Source: Flavobacteriaceae bacterium
GTDB taxonomy: Bacteria > Bacteroidota > Bacteroidia > Flavobacteriales > Flavobacteriaceae
Length of the DNA: 64,000 nucleotides
Assembly (NCBI GenBank): GCA_004762155.1
Contig: SIHP01000008.1
Location: 62,001-126,000 of the forward strand
Direction of reading: 5' to 3'
The notes beneath the pieces were generated by a model. The model had not been told where the DNA came from. It did no database searches and was given only the letters and a program-made list of their open reading frames with translations. Shown here one piece after another: positions 10,101 to 18,056 of this stretch; positions within the stretch are counted from its first letter, which is position 1, and each line of letters opens with the position of its first letter. The position numbers and the translations under genes are program-made.

Positions 10101-10580
10101 TGGTGCACCAATATAATAAGTGTTAGAGTTTTGCGGGTCAACAGCAATAGCGTTGATACGTCCTTGACCTCTTTGTTGAATTGCTGTACCTGTAGCAAAA
10201 GTGTTAGAATTATTATAAGGCCCCATTGGTTTCCAGTCACTATTGTCATTAATTCTAGCTTCACTTGAGGCATTTAATGCTTTTTTTTCTTCCCAAGCAT
10301 TCCATAAATCTTTAGCAGGAGCAATTGTGCCATCTTCATTTAAATAGTTAGACCAATTATATTCCCATCTTTTGAATGGTTTTAGTCCGCTACCTTTTTT
10401 ATTCCTATCAATATCAATAGTATTGAAATAGGTTTCTGCAGCTTTAGAAACTTCTGTTAGGGTTTTCTTTTTTGAAGTTTTTTGTTGCTCATCGTTATTG
10501 TTCCAGGGAGCATTATTTTGAATTTGTGAGAATCCAAAAAAGCAACTTGAAATTGCTAAAAAAGTAATTATTTTGTTCAT
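7146..10580 (-). CDS. Secreted BNR/VPS10-type beta-propeller protein with T9SS type A sorting domain
   Basis: Large secreted protein (1144 aa) with a signal peptide (MNKIITFLAISSCFFGFSQ) and a C-terminal T9SS sorting domain from about residue 1070 (VYPNPSEDIFNI ... GIYLLNMSSNGKTSASKLILK). Residues about 130-760 hold at least eight BNR/sortilin-like blades, such as IWKSTDAGLNW, VWKSTDGGSTW, FYKSTNSGESF and LYRSTNKGLSF, as in VPS10-type propellers. A CARDB-like segment follows (VTPEITIKNQGTN), then a jelly-roll-like region near 900-1060 (GVVIDDLVISG). No glycosidase or protease catalytic motif was recognised, so the common label 'glycosyl hydrolase' is not supported. It has its own promoter and terminator. 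Likely cell-surface or secreted; ligand unknown. Confidence 0.85.
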   Translation of the reverse strand: MNKIITFLAISSCFFGFSQIQNNAPWNNNDEQQKTSKKKTLTEVSKAAETYFNTIDIDRNKKGSGLKPFKRWEYNWSNYLNEDGTIAPAKDLWNAWEEKKALNASSEARINDNSDWKPMGPYNNSNTFATGTAIQQRGQGRINAIAVDPQNSNTYYIGAPAGGIWKSTDAGLNWIPLTDYLPQIGVSGIAIDPTDSNIIYIATGDDDANDSYAVGVWKSTDGGSTWNSTGDIPGDPNSMNEIYIDPTNSQTILVATSTGVQKSINGGTTWTTKLSANIEDLKMKPGDSSTWYALSDDTFYKSTNSGESFNEVAITELTGSTRLTMDVTIANPDYIYIVSAGSSNAFNGIYKSTDSGDTFSRTAETNDIFNSTQAWYDLALTVSSEDENIIYVGVLDIWKSTDGGDNFSQMNQWNNYFQTSYTHADIHFLRFIDGKFFAGTDGGIYVSTDEGNNFTDLTKNLAISQFYRISVASDKLDVVAGGLQDNGGFGFNGTEWNNYHGGDGMEGIVNPNDSQIFYGFTQYGGSLNISYDQGTLGSTRVGAPSAETGTNDDGGNWITPLTINKEGELYAGYSQLYKLENNAWTKVSTGIFGGNFNTLTIDPNDSDYIYVTVNDVLYRSTNKGLSFRRISFSNGTINSIEISKNDSDTVWIVTENGVFKSTNFTESSRTFTDITGNLPSENKLVIKHHERSNNNTVYLGTTLGVYYINDDLTEWQVFDNGLPNLQIRDLDINEEDSKLYAGTYGRGLFRTDIPSTLPDNDIRLISINGLDNPVTCENQVTPEITIKNQGTNTITKIIVNYSFSDGTSNSYEWTGNLNSEEETNILLPEIFSNTVGKETLSIQTTIDNDTYESNNSGSIDFIINSNNSSPLIVNTFEDPSDALNTDTTNNSTMWELGNTDKTLLSTPNGNNAYNTVLSGEYPISTIGYLYTKCYNLLTVNNPVLKFNMGFDTEDDYDYLTLEYSIDEGNNWEILGSSSDSNWYNSSSTENGLPGKQWTGEGENINPSDNLPNGTNKEYSYDLNSFANQSNIIFRFKFFSDGGTTEEGVVIDDLVISGTLSTNDSLFLNGVAVYPNPSEDIFNINRNDSEKLNIRIIDITGKEVFVKKDITTENYQLDLSNFSKGIYLLNMSSNGKTSASKLILK

Positions 10581-10619
10581 GTTGTATTATTTTTGTAATA
10601 AATATGTGAAAAGGGACAA

Positions 10620-10627
10620 CAAAAATA
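10620..10627 (-). promoter_or_regulatory. -7 promoter element for the BNR-repeat T9SS gene
   Basis: On the minus strand this reads TATTTTTG (plus strand CAAAAATA), matching TAnnTTTG, 40 bases before the start codon. Confidence 0.5.
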
Positions 10628-10843
10628 GAGAATCCTTTTGTTTTTTTACTTATAATTCATCTTAAATATTTTTTCTGAAAGCCTAAATTTAGTGTTCAAG
10701 AAGTTGATTTATAGTGTTCTCTGTTTTTATGATGTAATCATTTTTTAGATTAAAATATTAAAATAAAAACAGAATTTATTTTGAAGTTTTAAAATATATC
10801 TAGAAAAGATGATAGTTGTTATAAAGTGTAAGAAGGTGTTTTT

Positions 10844-11377
10844 TTATTGTAATGAGTCAACTTTAAAAAAAGTATCTAGATTAATCTCCTCTTCAAGTGC
10901 TTCTTGATCGTGTAAAGCATTTATTTTTTCATTTAAACTACTAAAAACAAGAAATATTTTGTTTATTTGTAGATTAACTTCGGTTGAGGTAATAGCAGGA
11001 ATATCTGCCATGTCATCTAATCTTAAAACTTCATTTTCCAATACATTTAACCTTGCTTTAAATGCAGGGGTTTTAAATTCATAAATAGTTAAACTATCCT
11101 TTAAAGTTTCGGTTAAGCTTTTTAACTCCTTAACATTAGCAAATGCTTCATTTGGAGAAATATTTTCAAATCTTTGGATGAATTCTTTGAAATTTTCATA
11201 AGATTTCCATGAATTTATTTTTTCATAAGAGTCCTTGTTTATTGAAGAGAATGATTTATGCTTTACAAGAATATCTTTGTTACTTTTTTTTATTATTTCT
11301 AATTTCTGTTTCTTGTCACTTTTACAATTGTAGATAAGTGAGAGTAGTACTACGTAAAAAAAGATTTTATAATTCAT
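10844..11377 (-). CDS. Putative lipoprotein of unknown function
   Basis: A 177-aa protein with a lipoprotein signal (lipobox IYNC, Cys18) and then a charged, almost entirely helical body. Helices such as NFKEFIQRFENI, NVKELKSLTETLKDSL and RLNVLENEVLRLDDM suggest a periplasmic helical bundle or coiled coil. I do not recognise a named domain. It stands alone between the BNR protein and a divergent gene at 11535, with about 260 bases of A/T-rich DNA downstream. Presumed envelope protein; function unknown. Confidence 0.7.
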   Translation of the reverse strand: MNYKIFFYVVLLSLIYNCKSDKKQKLEIIKKSNKDILVKHKSFSSINKDSYEKINSWKSYENFKEFIQRFENISPNEAFANVKELKSLTETLKDSLTIYEFKTPAFKARLNVLENEVLRLDDMADIPAITSTEVNLQINKIFLVFSSLNEKINALHDQEALEEEINLDTFFKVDSLQ

Positions 11378-11522
11378 TAAGCGATACGTTAATGTGGTAA
11401 AATTACATAATTTTAATTGTTTTTTCTTGAGAAGAAAGATTAAAATAACTTGAAAAGTATTTTCAGACTTGATTTAGTACAACAATAAAAAGATATCTCA
11501 CATTAAAAGGTTTTTCTTTATC

Positions 11523-11530
11523 TATATTTG
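11523..11530 (+). promoter_or_regulatory. -7 promoter element for the gene at 11535
   Basis: TATATTTG matches TAnnTTTG and ends four bases before the ATG, a near-leaderless arrangement like that of recX and rbfA. Confidence 0.55.
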
Positions 11531-11534
11531 CAAA

Positions 11535-12014
11535 ATGTTTGTAAATCAAGAAGTCTTACCTGAAGATGCACGTATTTGGATTTATCCAAGTAGCAGAAAG
11601 TTTTATCCTCAAGAACTAGAAGAACTAAATGAGAAGTTGATGAGTTTTGTTTCCAGTTGGAAAAGTGAAGACGATAACTTTAAAGCTTCTTTTCAATTAT
11701 TACATAATCGTTTTGTAGTTTTTTATGCTGATGAGATTTCACAGTTGTCTAATATTGATATTGATGCTAAAGTAGCTTTCGTTTTAGAGCTACAACAAGA
11801 ATATGATATTGAGTTGTTAGATAGAATGAATGTGTGTTTTAAACAAGGAGAATTTATTCAATATAAAGATGTAAAGGAGTTTAGGAAATTACTAAAAAGT
11901 AAATCTGTAAACGATAAGACAATAGTTTTTAATAATTTAATTCAAACTAAAGAAGAATTAGAAAATTATTGGGAAGTTCCAATTACAGATAGTTGGTATA
12001 GTCGCTTTTTATAA
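11535..12014 (+). CDS. Conserved Bacteroidota protein, usually labelled 'ABC transporter ATPase' without motif support
   Basis: A soluble protein of 159 aa with no signal peptide and no membrane segment. From memory it resembles a family common in Flavobacteriia that databases often call ABC transporter ATPase. The sequence shows no Walker A, Walker B or ABC signature, so that label is not supported. Recognisable features are an N-terminal PEDARIWIYPSSRKF, a central helical region and a C-terminal WEVPITDSWYSRFL. It is preceded by a -7 element and followed by a decayed copy of its own 3' end. Function unknown. Confidence 0.75.
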   Translation: MFVNQEVLPEDARIWIYPSSRKFYPQELEELNEKLMSFVSSWKSEDDNFKASFQLLHNRFVVFYADEISQLSNIDIDAKVAFVLELQQEYDIELLDRMNVCFKQGEFIQYKDVKEFRKLLKSKSVNDKTIVFNNLIQTKEELENYWEVPITDSWYSRFL

Positions 12015-12098
12015 AAAGCATATAAGATTTTCTTGGAGTTGCTAATTACAGATAGTTAATATAGCTGTTTTTTTATAAAAAGCATATAGTGTTTTTTT
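11969..12098 (+). repeat. Imperfect tandem duplication of a gene 3' end and flank
   Basis: Two copies of about 62 bases: 11969-12030 (last codons, stop and flank of the 11535 gene) and 12033-12098. Both contain AATTACAGATAGTT and TTTTTTATAAAAAGCATATA. Read in the same frame, copy 2 gives a decayed version of the protein's C-terminus in which the final Trp codon TGG has become TAA. Confidence 0.75.
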
Positions 12099-12118
12099 TT
12101 AGGGCTAGTTTGATAATA

Positions 12119-12126
12119 TATCTTTG
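12119..12126 (+). promoter_or_regulatory. -7 promoter element for the SprB-repeat gene
   Basis: TATCTTTG matches TAnnTTTG, 34 bases before the ATG at 12161. Confidence 0.55.
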
Positions 12127-12160
12127 TTGAGATAATTAATCTAAACTAATAACCCCAATT

Positions 12161-15100
12161 ATGAAAAAACAACTACTATTATTATTCCTATTTATTCAAA
12201 TTTTACAATCCCATGGACAATCGTTAGCAGCCAATATTACTGTCACTGGATTAGATTGTGTTTCTTATGGCGAAATTTTGATAGAAGCATCAGGTGGAGA
12301 TGGAAATTATGTGTATGCAATCGTTGCTTCAGGAAATTCTATTTCACCAACAGATTTTACAACTTCCAATATTATTGATAACCTTTTTTCTGGTGTATAC
12401 GATGTGTATGTTAGAGATAATAATGGAGAAACTGGTTTTACAGAACTGATAAATACTGTTACAATTTCAGAACCAGAGTTAGTTAGTTTTACAACAACCG
12501 TAAATCAGGCTACTTGTTTTGGAGATTTATCAGAGGTAAATATCTCTGTAATAAGTGGAAGCCCACCTTATACTTTTGAAATTACAGATGCCCTAACAGG
12601 TAATGTAGTCAATACTTTTTTGGGGACTTCAAATAATTATGTTTTTACAAGTCTATCTGATGGTGATTATTATATAAAAGTTATTGATGCTAACAATTGT
12701 ACTATAGAAGATACTGTAACTATTATTAGTCCAACACAAATATTAGCAGAAACAATTTTAACTAATAATAGTGTAGAGATACAAAATGTTATAGGAGGAA
12801 TTCCTCCATACCAATATAGTATAGATGGTGGTGTTACTTATCAATCTGGATTTGTTTTTGAAAACTTAATTCCTGGGATTACATATTTCCCTTCTGTAAT
12901 AGATTCCAATGGATGTACAGCAGCTCTTGGTTCTGTAGATGTAATTCCAAGTTTAACAATTTCATTAACATCAGTTGATTTATCATGTTATAATGATGCT
13001 AGTGGAAATATATCTTTTGAAGTAAATAATGGAGTTGGACCATATACTTATGAGCTTTTAATTGATAATACTGTTTTGAATACAGTTACAGTAAATGAAA
13101 GTATATTTACTTTTTCAAACCTAAATGCAGGTACTTATACTATTAAGGTTACAGATAACGAAACAAATCAATCAGAAGTAAGCACTATAGAAATTTTAGA
13201 GCCTGCAGCAATATCATCAGAAGCAGTTTTAATTGCTGAAAACAGTATTGAGATACAAAACACAGTAGGTGGAATACCTCCTTACGTTTACAGTATTGAT
13301 GGAGGAATAACATATCAAAATAATAATTTATTTACGAATTTATCAGCAGGAACATATTCTTCAGTTGTAACAGACTCTAATGGTTGTGCTTTTTCTAACA
13401 CAAGCATAGTTATAGATGCTGTAAATAATAGTCCAGTTGCTGTAGATGATTATTACACAACGGTTCAAGATACAGCTGTTGTTCTTAGTCCATTAGACTC
13501 AGATAGCGATTTAGATGGAGACACTTTAATAGTAATATCAATTAACGGCGTAGATGTTACAGCAGGAGATGTAACGATTCCAGTAGCAAACGGAATAGTA
13601 ACAGTAGTTTCAGGTGTGATAACTTTTACTCCAGTAACTGGTTTTAGTGGAACAGAGGTAATTCCTTATATAATTAGCGACGGGAATGGAGGTATTGATA
13701 CAGCAAATATTTTAATTATAGTAGAAGAAATTCCAACGTTAGATATAAGTATATCTACTACTGATGTTTCTTGTACTGGAGAATTAAATGGTTTAATAGA
13801 GGTAGTTTTATCAGGAGGAATTGCTCCTTATAGATATCAATTAACTTTAGATAATGGAGAAACTATAATTGATGTTGTTTCTGAACAATCAAGTTACACA
13901 TTCGCAAATCTTTCAGCTGGACAATATCAAGTTAAAGTAACAGATAATGATTTGAATTCAGTATCAGAGTGGATAACGATTTTAGAACCTTCGCCTTTGG
14001 TAGTCTCTTATGAATATGAAAACTTAAGTTGTAATGGTTCATCAGATGGAACTATTTATTTATATGCATCAGGAGGAACAGGAGAATATATATATCAATT
14101 ATCTAGTTCAGGAGTTTTTCAATCAAGTAATACATTTACAGATTTAGTAGCTGGTTCTTATGAAGTAACAGTCCAAGATCAAAACGGATGTTTTACGGTT
14201 GAAACTATTGTGTTAAATGAGCCAAGTCAGCTTATTGTAAGTTCTAGCGGAGATTCTGGAAATGGAACTCTGAGTCTTCTAGCATCTGGTGGAACTCCGC
14301 CTTATGAATATAGTATTGATGGAGGTACAACTTATCAAGTCGAAAATAATTTTGAAAATTTACAAGCTGGTACTTATTCTTATGTTGCAAGAGATTCTAA
14401 TAGTTGTTTTACAGAGGTTACCGATGTGGTTATTGATGATAGTAATTCAGATTTAGATTTTGTTACTCTATCAGCTACAGATCTTTCATGTTATGGAGAG
14501 TCAAATGGTTTGGTAGACGTAGTTGTGTCAGGTGGAATTGCTCCTTATAGATATCAATTAACTTTAGATAATGGAGAAACTATAATTGATGTTGTTTCTG
14601 ATCAATCTAGTTTTACATTTACAAGTCTTTCAGCTGGACAATATCAAGTTATGATAACTGATAATGATTTCAATACAATATCAGAATTTGTAACAGTTCT
14701 AGAACCTGAGTTTTTAGAATTATCATATGAATATGAAAACCCAACGTGTAATGGTTCATCTGATGGTGTAATTTACTTATATGCAACAGGAGGTGCAGGA
14801 AGCTATGTCTATGAATTGTCTGATTTAGGAGTTTCTCAAACAGCTGATACGTTTACCAATTTAGTAGCTGGTTCTTATCAAGTAACAGTTCAAGATGCGA
14901 ACGGTTGTTTTCAAATTGTAAATATTGTATTGGAAGAACCAGAGGTTGTCACTATAAATTCGGTAACCGTAACTTCTAGTGGTAATTTAGCAAGTGGAAG
15001 TATAAGTTTAGGTTCAGTAGGAGGAAATGCTCCGTATACATACACAATTTATTTAAACGGAGATGAAATTTCTGTTGGGGATATTTTTTATGATTTAGCT

Positions 15101-15676
15101 CCTGGAGTTTATGAGATTGTAGCTACAGATGCGAACGGTTGTAGTTCTATCGCTTTTTCTGTAACTATTGTTCAGGTTGATATAGATAATAGTGTTGCTG
15201 AAAGAGAAGATGGTGGATTAGATGCAAATTATAAAGATGCAACTTCTTACCAATGGATAAATGTAGATACACAAACAAGAATACAAGGAGCAACGAATAG
15301 CTTTTTTATTCCTTCTGAATATGGAAACTATCAAGTAGAAATAACTATTGCTGGAAGTGAAAATGTTTCAGGTAAGAGTGTGTATGTTCAAAACGAACAA
15401 ACAGTATTATCTCCAGTAATAGCTTATACTTCTGGTGTTCTAGGTTTAAATGATGTTAGTTTAGGAACATTTAAGGCTTATCCTAATCCTGCTAACGATT
15501 TTATAACTGTTCCTGCTCACTTGTTAAATGCTAATTACGGTATTTACGATCTTTTAGGAAAGCAATTAAATAAAGGAGTGTTAGTAAATGAAAGAATTGA
15601 TTTAATGGAGTATTCAAAAGGAATTTACTTTTTAAAGGTAGAAGGATACAGAGCTTCGAAATTTATAAAGAAGTAA
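12161..15676 (+). CDS. SprB-repeat secreted protein with T9SS type A sorting domain
   Basis: A probable surface protein of 1171 aa with a signal peptide (MKKQLLLLFLFIQILQSHGQ). It is built from about eleven SprB-like repeats, each with a pattern like LSCNGSSDGTIYLYASGGTG followed by an AGSYEVTVQDQNGC-type strand. An Ig/cadherin-like module occurs at about residues 424-520 (VAVDDYYTTVQDTAVVLSP). From about 523 the repeats form a three-unit block that occurs twice with a 239-residue period. The C-terminus (FKAYPNPANDFITV ... SKGIYFLKVEG) is a T9SS sorting domain. SprB repeats are known from the gliding adhesin SprB, but this protein is far smaller, so a role in adhesion or motility is inference. 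Confidence 0.88.
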   Translation: MKKQLLLLFLFIQILQSHGQSLAANITVTGLDCVSYGEILIEASGGDGNYVYAIVASGNSISPTDFTTSNIIDNLFSGVYDVYVRDNNGETGFTELINTVTISEPELVSFTTTVNQATCFGDLSEVNISVISGSPPYTFEITDALTGNVVNTFLGTSNNYVFTSLSDGDYYIKVIDANNCTIEDTVTIISPTQILAETILTNNSVEIQNVIGGIPPYQYSIDGGVTYQSGFVFENLIPGITYFPSVIDSNGCTAALGSVDVIPSLTISLTSVDLSCYNDASGNISFEVNNGVGPYTYELLIDNTVLNTVTVNESIFTFSNLNAGTYTIKVTDNETNQSEVSTIEILEPAAISSEAVLIAENSIEIQNTVGGIPPYVYSIDGGITYQNNNLFTNLSAGTYSSVVTDSNGCAFSNTSIVIDAVNNSPVAVDDYYTTVQDTAVVLSPLDSDSDLDGDTLIVISINGVDVTAGDVTIPVANGIVTVVSGVITFTPVTGFSGTEVIPYIISDGNGGIDTANILIIVEEIPTLDISISTTDVSCTGELNGLIEVVLSGGIAPYRYQLTLDNGETIIDVVSEQSSYTFANLSAGQYQVKVTDNDLNSVSEWITILEPSPLVVSYEYENLSCNGSSDGTIYLYASGGTGEYIYQLSSSGVFQSSNTFTDLVAGSYEVTVQDQNGCFTVETIVLNEPSQLIVSSSGDSGNGTLSLLASGGTPPYEYSIDGGTTYQVENNFENLQAGTYSYVARDSNSCFTEVTDVVIDDSNSDLDFVTLSATDLSCYGESNGLVDVVVSGGIAPYRYQLTLDNGETIIDVVSDQSSFTFTSLSAGQYQVMITDNDFNTISEFVTVLEPEFLELSYEYENPTCNGSSDGVIYLYATGGAGSYVYELSDLGVSQTADTFTNLVAGSYQVTVQDANGCFQIVNIVLEEPEVVTINSVTVTSSGNLASGSISLGSVGGNAPYTYTIYLNGDEISVGDIFYDLAPGVYEIVATDANGCSSIAFSVTIVQVDIDNSVAEREDGGLDANYKDATSYQWINVDTQTRIQGATNSFFIPSEYGNYQVEITIAGSENVSGKSVYVQNEQTVLSPVIAYTSGVLGLNDVSLGTFKAYPNPANDFITVPAHLLNANYGIYDLLGKQLNKGVLVNERIDLMEYSKGIYFLKVEGYRASKFIKK
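13801..14670 (+). repeat. Long direct repeat inside the SprB-repeat gene
   Basis: A repeat unit at 13801-13953 recurs at 14520-14670. Within it, 68 bases (13817-13884 and 14534-14601) are identical, encoding GGIAPYRYQLTLDNGETIID and the following residues. The 717-base offset equals three SprB repeats, pointing to duplication or conversion of a whole three-repeat block. Confidence 0.85.
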
Positions 15677-15706
15677 GCTTTAAAATTTATAGTAAAATTT
15701 AATGAG

Positions 15707-15743
15707 CCTCAATTCAATTTTATAATTGGATTGAGGTTTTTTT
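15707..15743 (+). terminator. Terminator of the SprB-repeat gene
   Basis: A 13-bp stem with one G-U wobble (CCTCAATTCAATT at 15707 with AATTGGATTGAGG at 15724) is followed by seven T residues, 31 bases after the stop codon. Confidence 0.85.
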
Positions 15744-15806
15744 AGTTGCAAAACTTATAAATGTAACATCTTGTGTAAAATCACGTCCTATATTAAATTG
15801 ATTTAT

Positions 15807-16319
15807 ATGGGAGGAGAAGGAAGTATGCAAGCTATGAATACGATTATTAGAAATAATCGAAAATTATTACGCAAAAAAGGAATTTTCAATAGAAGTAAAA
15901 GTATTTCAGAAAGAAAGAGAGAATTGTTAAGTCCAGTAAGAGGAGCGTTAGAATTTAAAAATGTTTCTCAAGAAGAATTAAGAGTTTTAAAACTTAAAAT
16001 AAAAAACAAGGCAGCAAAAGTACGTATAAGAAATAATGTATTTCTGGTTGTTATTGTGTTTGTGATTTTTTCAATTACAAAATTGTATTCTGATTTTTAT
16101 TCAACATTAGAAAAAGAGCAAAAAATTAAAACAGAAGTCTTAAGATTGCAAGAATATACAAAAAAATATAATGTGTATATGGAAGACGCAAACGATCAGT
16201 TTGAAAACAAGCATTGGAAAAATGCTGTTTATTTTTATAAGAAAGCTTTGTTAATGTTACCTGCAGATAGTATTGCTAAAGTAGGTTTGCAAAAAGCTAC
16301 CAAAAAATTAAAAGAATAA
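15807..16319 (+). CDS. Conserved flavobacterial single-span membrane protein with TPR-like C-terminus
   Basis: A 170-residue protein that starts MGGEGSMQAMNTIIRNNRKL, a beginning I recognise as conserved among Flavobacteriia; I therefore prefer the ATG at 15807 over the in-frame ATG at 15771. The N-terminal 75 residues are very basic and probably cytosolic. One membrane span follows at about 77-95 (VFLVVIVFVIFSITKLY), then a coiled-coil-like linker and a TPR-like helical pair (NAVYFYKKALLMLPADSIAK) outside. It sits between a terminator and the convergent truB gene, whose stop is two bases away. Function unknown. Confidence 0.75.
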   Translation: MGGEGSMQAMNTIIRNNRKLLRKKGIFNRSKSISERKRELLSPVRGALEFKNVSQEELRVLKLKIKNKAAKVRIRNNVFLVVIVFVIFSITKLYSDFYSTLEKEQKIKTEVLRLQEYTKKYNVYMEDANDQFENKHWKNAVYFYKKALLMLPADSIAKVGLQKATKKLKE

Positions 16320-16321
16320 TT

Positions 16322-17014
16322 TTATTGTTCTACTTTTTCAATAAAGGCATCAACACTTAAAGCATTATTTACAGAATAATCACCAATTTTTGTACGTCTT
16401 AAAACTGATAAATGAGCACCAGAATTTAATGCCAATCCAAAATCATAAGCTAACGAACGAATATAGGTTCCTTTACTACAAACCACACGAAATTCAATAT
16501 TTGGTAATGCTATTTTTGTGATTTCAAAAGCTGTAATTTCAACTTCTCTTGCTTTTATTTCTGTAGTTTCACCTTTACGAGCTAATTCATACAAGCGTTT
16601 TCCTTCTTTTTTAATAGCAGAAAAGATAGGTGGTTTTTGCTGGATTTTACCTAAAAACTGTTCGGTAGTTTTATGAATTAAATCAGTAGTAATATGTTCT
16701 GTAGGAAACGTTTTATCAACCTCAGTTTCTAAATCGTAACTAGGTGTTGTTGCTCCAATAACAAACGTACCCGTATATTCTTTTATTTGTCCTTGATACG
16801 TAGTTATGTTTTTGGTTTGTTTACCAGTACATATAATTAATAAACCAGTAGCTAATGGATCCAAAGTTCCAGCATGACCAACTTTTATCTTTTTAATATC
16901 AAAACGTTTTCGGATATGCCAGCGTAGTTTATTTACTACCTGAAAAGAAGTCCATTCTAAAGGTTTATCAATTAATAAAACTTGTCCGTTTTTAAAATCT
17001 TCAGCAGTATTCAT
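16322..17014 (-). CDS. truB: tRNA pseudouridine(55) synthase TruB
   Basis: Predicted to convert U55 of the T-loop of tRNAs to pseudouridine. The catalytic motif GHAGTLDPLATGLL carries the nucleophilic Asp at residue 52. Other TruB landmarks are the start LLIDKPLEWTSF, QKPPIFSAIKKEGKRLYELAR, and VVCSKGTYIRSLAYDFG near the C-terminus. At 230 aa it is a short form lacking an extended PUA domain, usual for Bacteroidota. It is the last gene of the ftsX-DUF3098-uppP-truB run, 6 bases after uppP. Confidence 0.96.
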   Translation of the reverse strand: MNTAEDFKNGQVLLIDKPLEWTSFQVVNKLRWHIRKRFDIKKIKVGHAGTLDPLATGLLIICTGKQTKNITTYQGQIKEYTGTFVIGATTPSYDLETEVDKTFPTEHITTDLIHKTTEQFLGKIQQKPPIFSAIKKEGKRLYELARKGETTEIKAREVEITAFEITKIALPNIEFRVVCSKGTYIRSLAYDFGLALNSGAHLSVLRRTKIGDYSVNNALSVDAFIEKVEQ

Positions 17015-17020
17015 CTAAAT

Positions 17021-17815
17021 TTAATTAAATAAAGCATATGTAATGGCAATAACACCAACAACAGCACAATAAATTGAAAAATAAGAAAGTTTACTCTTTT
17101 TAACTAAAGAAATCATCCAAGTACAGGCAAGTAAACCAGAAAAGAAAGCGGCAATAAAACCAGCTCCCATTGGTACAATTTCAGAAGATTGAAGATTAAT
17201 ATCACCTCCTAAAAGATCTTTAGCTATTTTTCCGAAAATTAAAGGGACTACCATTAAAAAAGAAAAACGAGCGGCTTTTGTTCTATCTATACCTAATAAA
17301 ACAGATGTAGAAATTGTAGCTCCTGAACGAGAAATTCCAGGTAACATAGCAATAGCTTGAGAAACACCAATTATTAATGAGTTAGAAAAGGAAACATTTT
17401 TATCTGTTTTTTTAGCTCTATCTGCTAAAAGTAATAATAAAGCTGTAACTAATAACATAGCTCCAACTAATAATATTTTACCACCAAAAAATGATTCTAA
17501 TTGTTCTTCAAATAATAAACCAACAATTACAGCTGGAACCATAGAAATAACAATTTTCAAACAAAATTTAGTTTGATCATTCCATTTAAATTGAAATAAT
17601 CCTTGAAAAATCTCAGCTACTTCTTTTCTAAAAATAACAAGCGTACTTAATGCGGTAGCAAAATGTAAAATAACGGTAAAGGTTAAGCTTTCTTCTGGAA
17701 CAGAGTTGTCTCCTAAAATAGCTTTAGCTAATTCTAAATGCCCGCTTGATGAAACTGGTAAAAACTCAGTGAGACCTTGGATGATTCCAAGTATTATTGC
17801 TTCTAAAATATCCAT
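17021..17815 (-). CDS. uppP: Undecaprenyl-diphosphate phosphatase (UppP/BacA)
   Basis: Inner-membrane enzyme predicted to dephosphorylate undecaprenyl pyrophosphate, recycling the lipid carrier for peptidoglycan and other glycans; family members confer bacitracin resistance. Both family signatures are present: QGLTEFLPVSSSGH at residues 13-26, with the catalytic Glu, and LPGISRSGATI near 158-168. The 264-aa length and multiple hydrophobic spans are normal. Three bases separate it from the DUF3098 gene upstream and five from truB downstream, so it is probably cotranscribed with both. Confidence 0.96.
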   Translation of the reverse strand: MDILEAIILGIIQGLTEFLPVSSSGHLELAKAILGDNSVPEESLTFTVILHFATALSTLVIFRKEVAEIFQGLFQFKWNDQTKFCLKIVISMVPAVIVGLLFEEQLESFFGGKILLVGAMLLVTALLLLLADRAKKTDKNVSFSNSLIIGVSQAIAMLPGISRSGATISTSVLLGIDRTKAARFSFLMVVPLIFGKIAKDLLGGDINLQSSEIVPMGAGFIAAFFSGLLACTWMISLVKKSKLSYFSIYCAVVGVIAITYALFN

Positions 17816-17818
17816 AAT

Positions 17819-18055
17819 TTATTTTTTAGGATCGGCTAAAATAGCATAAATCTGAATACCTAAACCAATAATAACAAGTGCTGGCGCCAAACGAATTCGT
17901 TGCCAGTTATAAATATCTGGATTAAATACTTTTGGGTCGTCGCTTCCGCCACCTGCCATTAAAATAAAACCTAAAGCAATTACGGCTATACCAATAAGCA
18001 TAATAGTGTAATTACGCTTCCCAAATAAAAATTGAGGTTTGTTATCGTCTTTCAT
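17819..18055 (-). CDS. DUF3098 small membrane protein
   Basis: A 78-residue protein with two membrane spans: about 16-34 (MLIGIAVIALGFILMAGGG) and about 54-73 (APALVIIGLGIQIYAIL). A conserved-looking GGGSDDPKVFNPDIYNWQRI loop joins them. This matches the DUF3098 family of Bacteroidota, which typically lies between ftsX and uppP, as here. It starts one base after ftsX ends, so translation may be coupled. A role in cell division or envelope work is inferred only from neighbours. Confidence 0.88.
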   Translation of the reverse strand: MKDDNKPQFLFGKRNYTIMLIGIAVIALGFILMAGGGSDDPKVFNPDIYNWQRIRLAPALVIIGLGIQIYAILADPKK

Positions 18056-18056
18056 A

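Noticed and set aside
7146..10580. Sialidase or glycosyl hydrolase
   Set aside because: BNR-like blades alone do not show catalysis, and no catalytic motif set was found.
12161..15676. Phage tail or ice-binding type repeat protein
   Set aside because: Repeats fit SprB units, with signal peptide and T9SS sorting domain; no phage genes are nearby.
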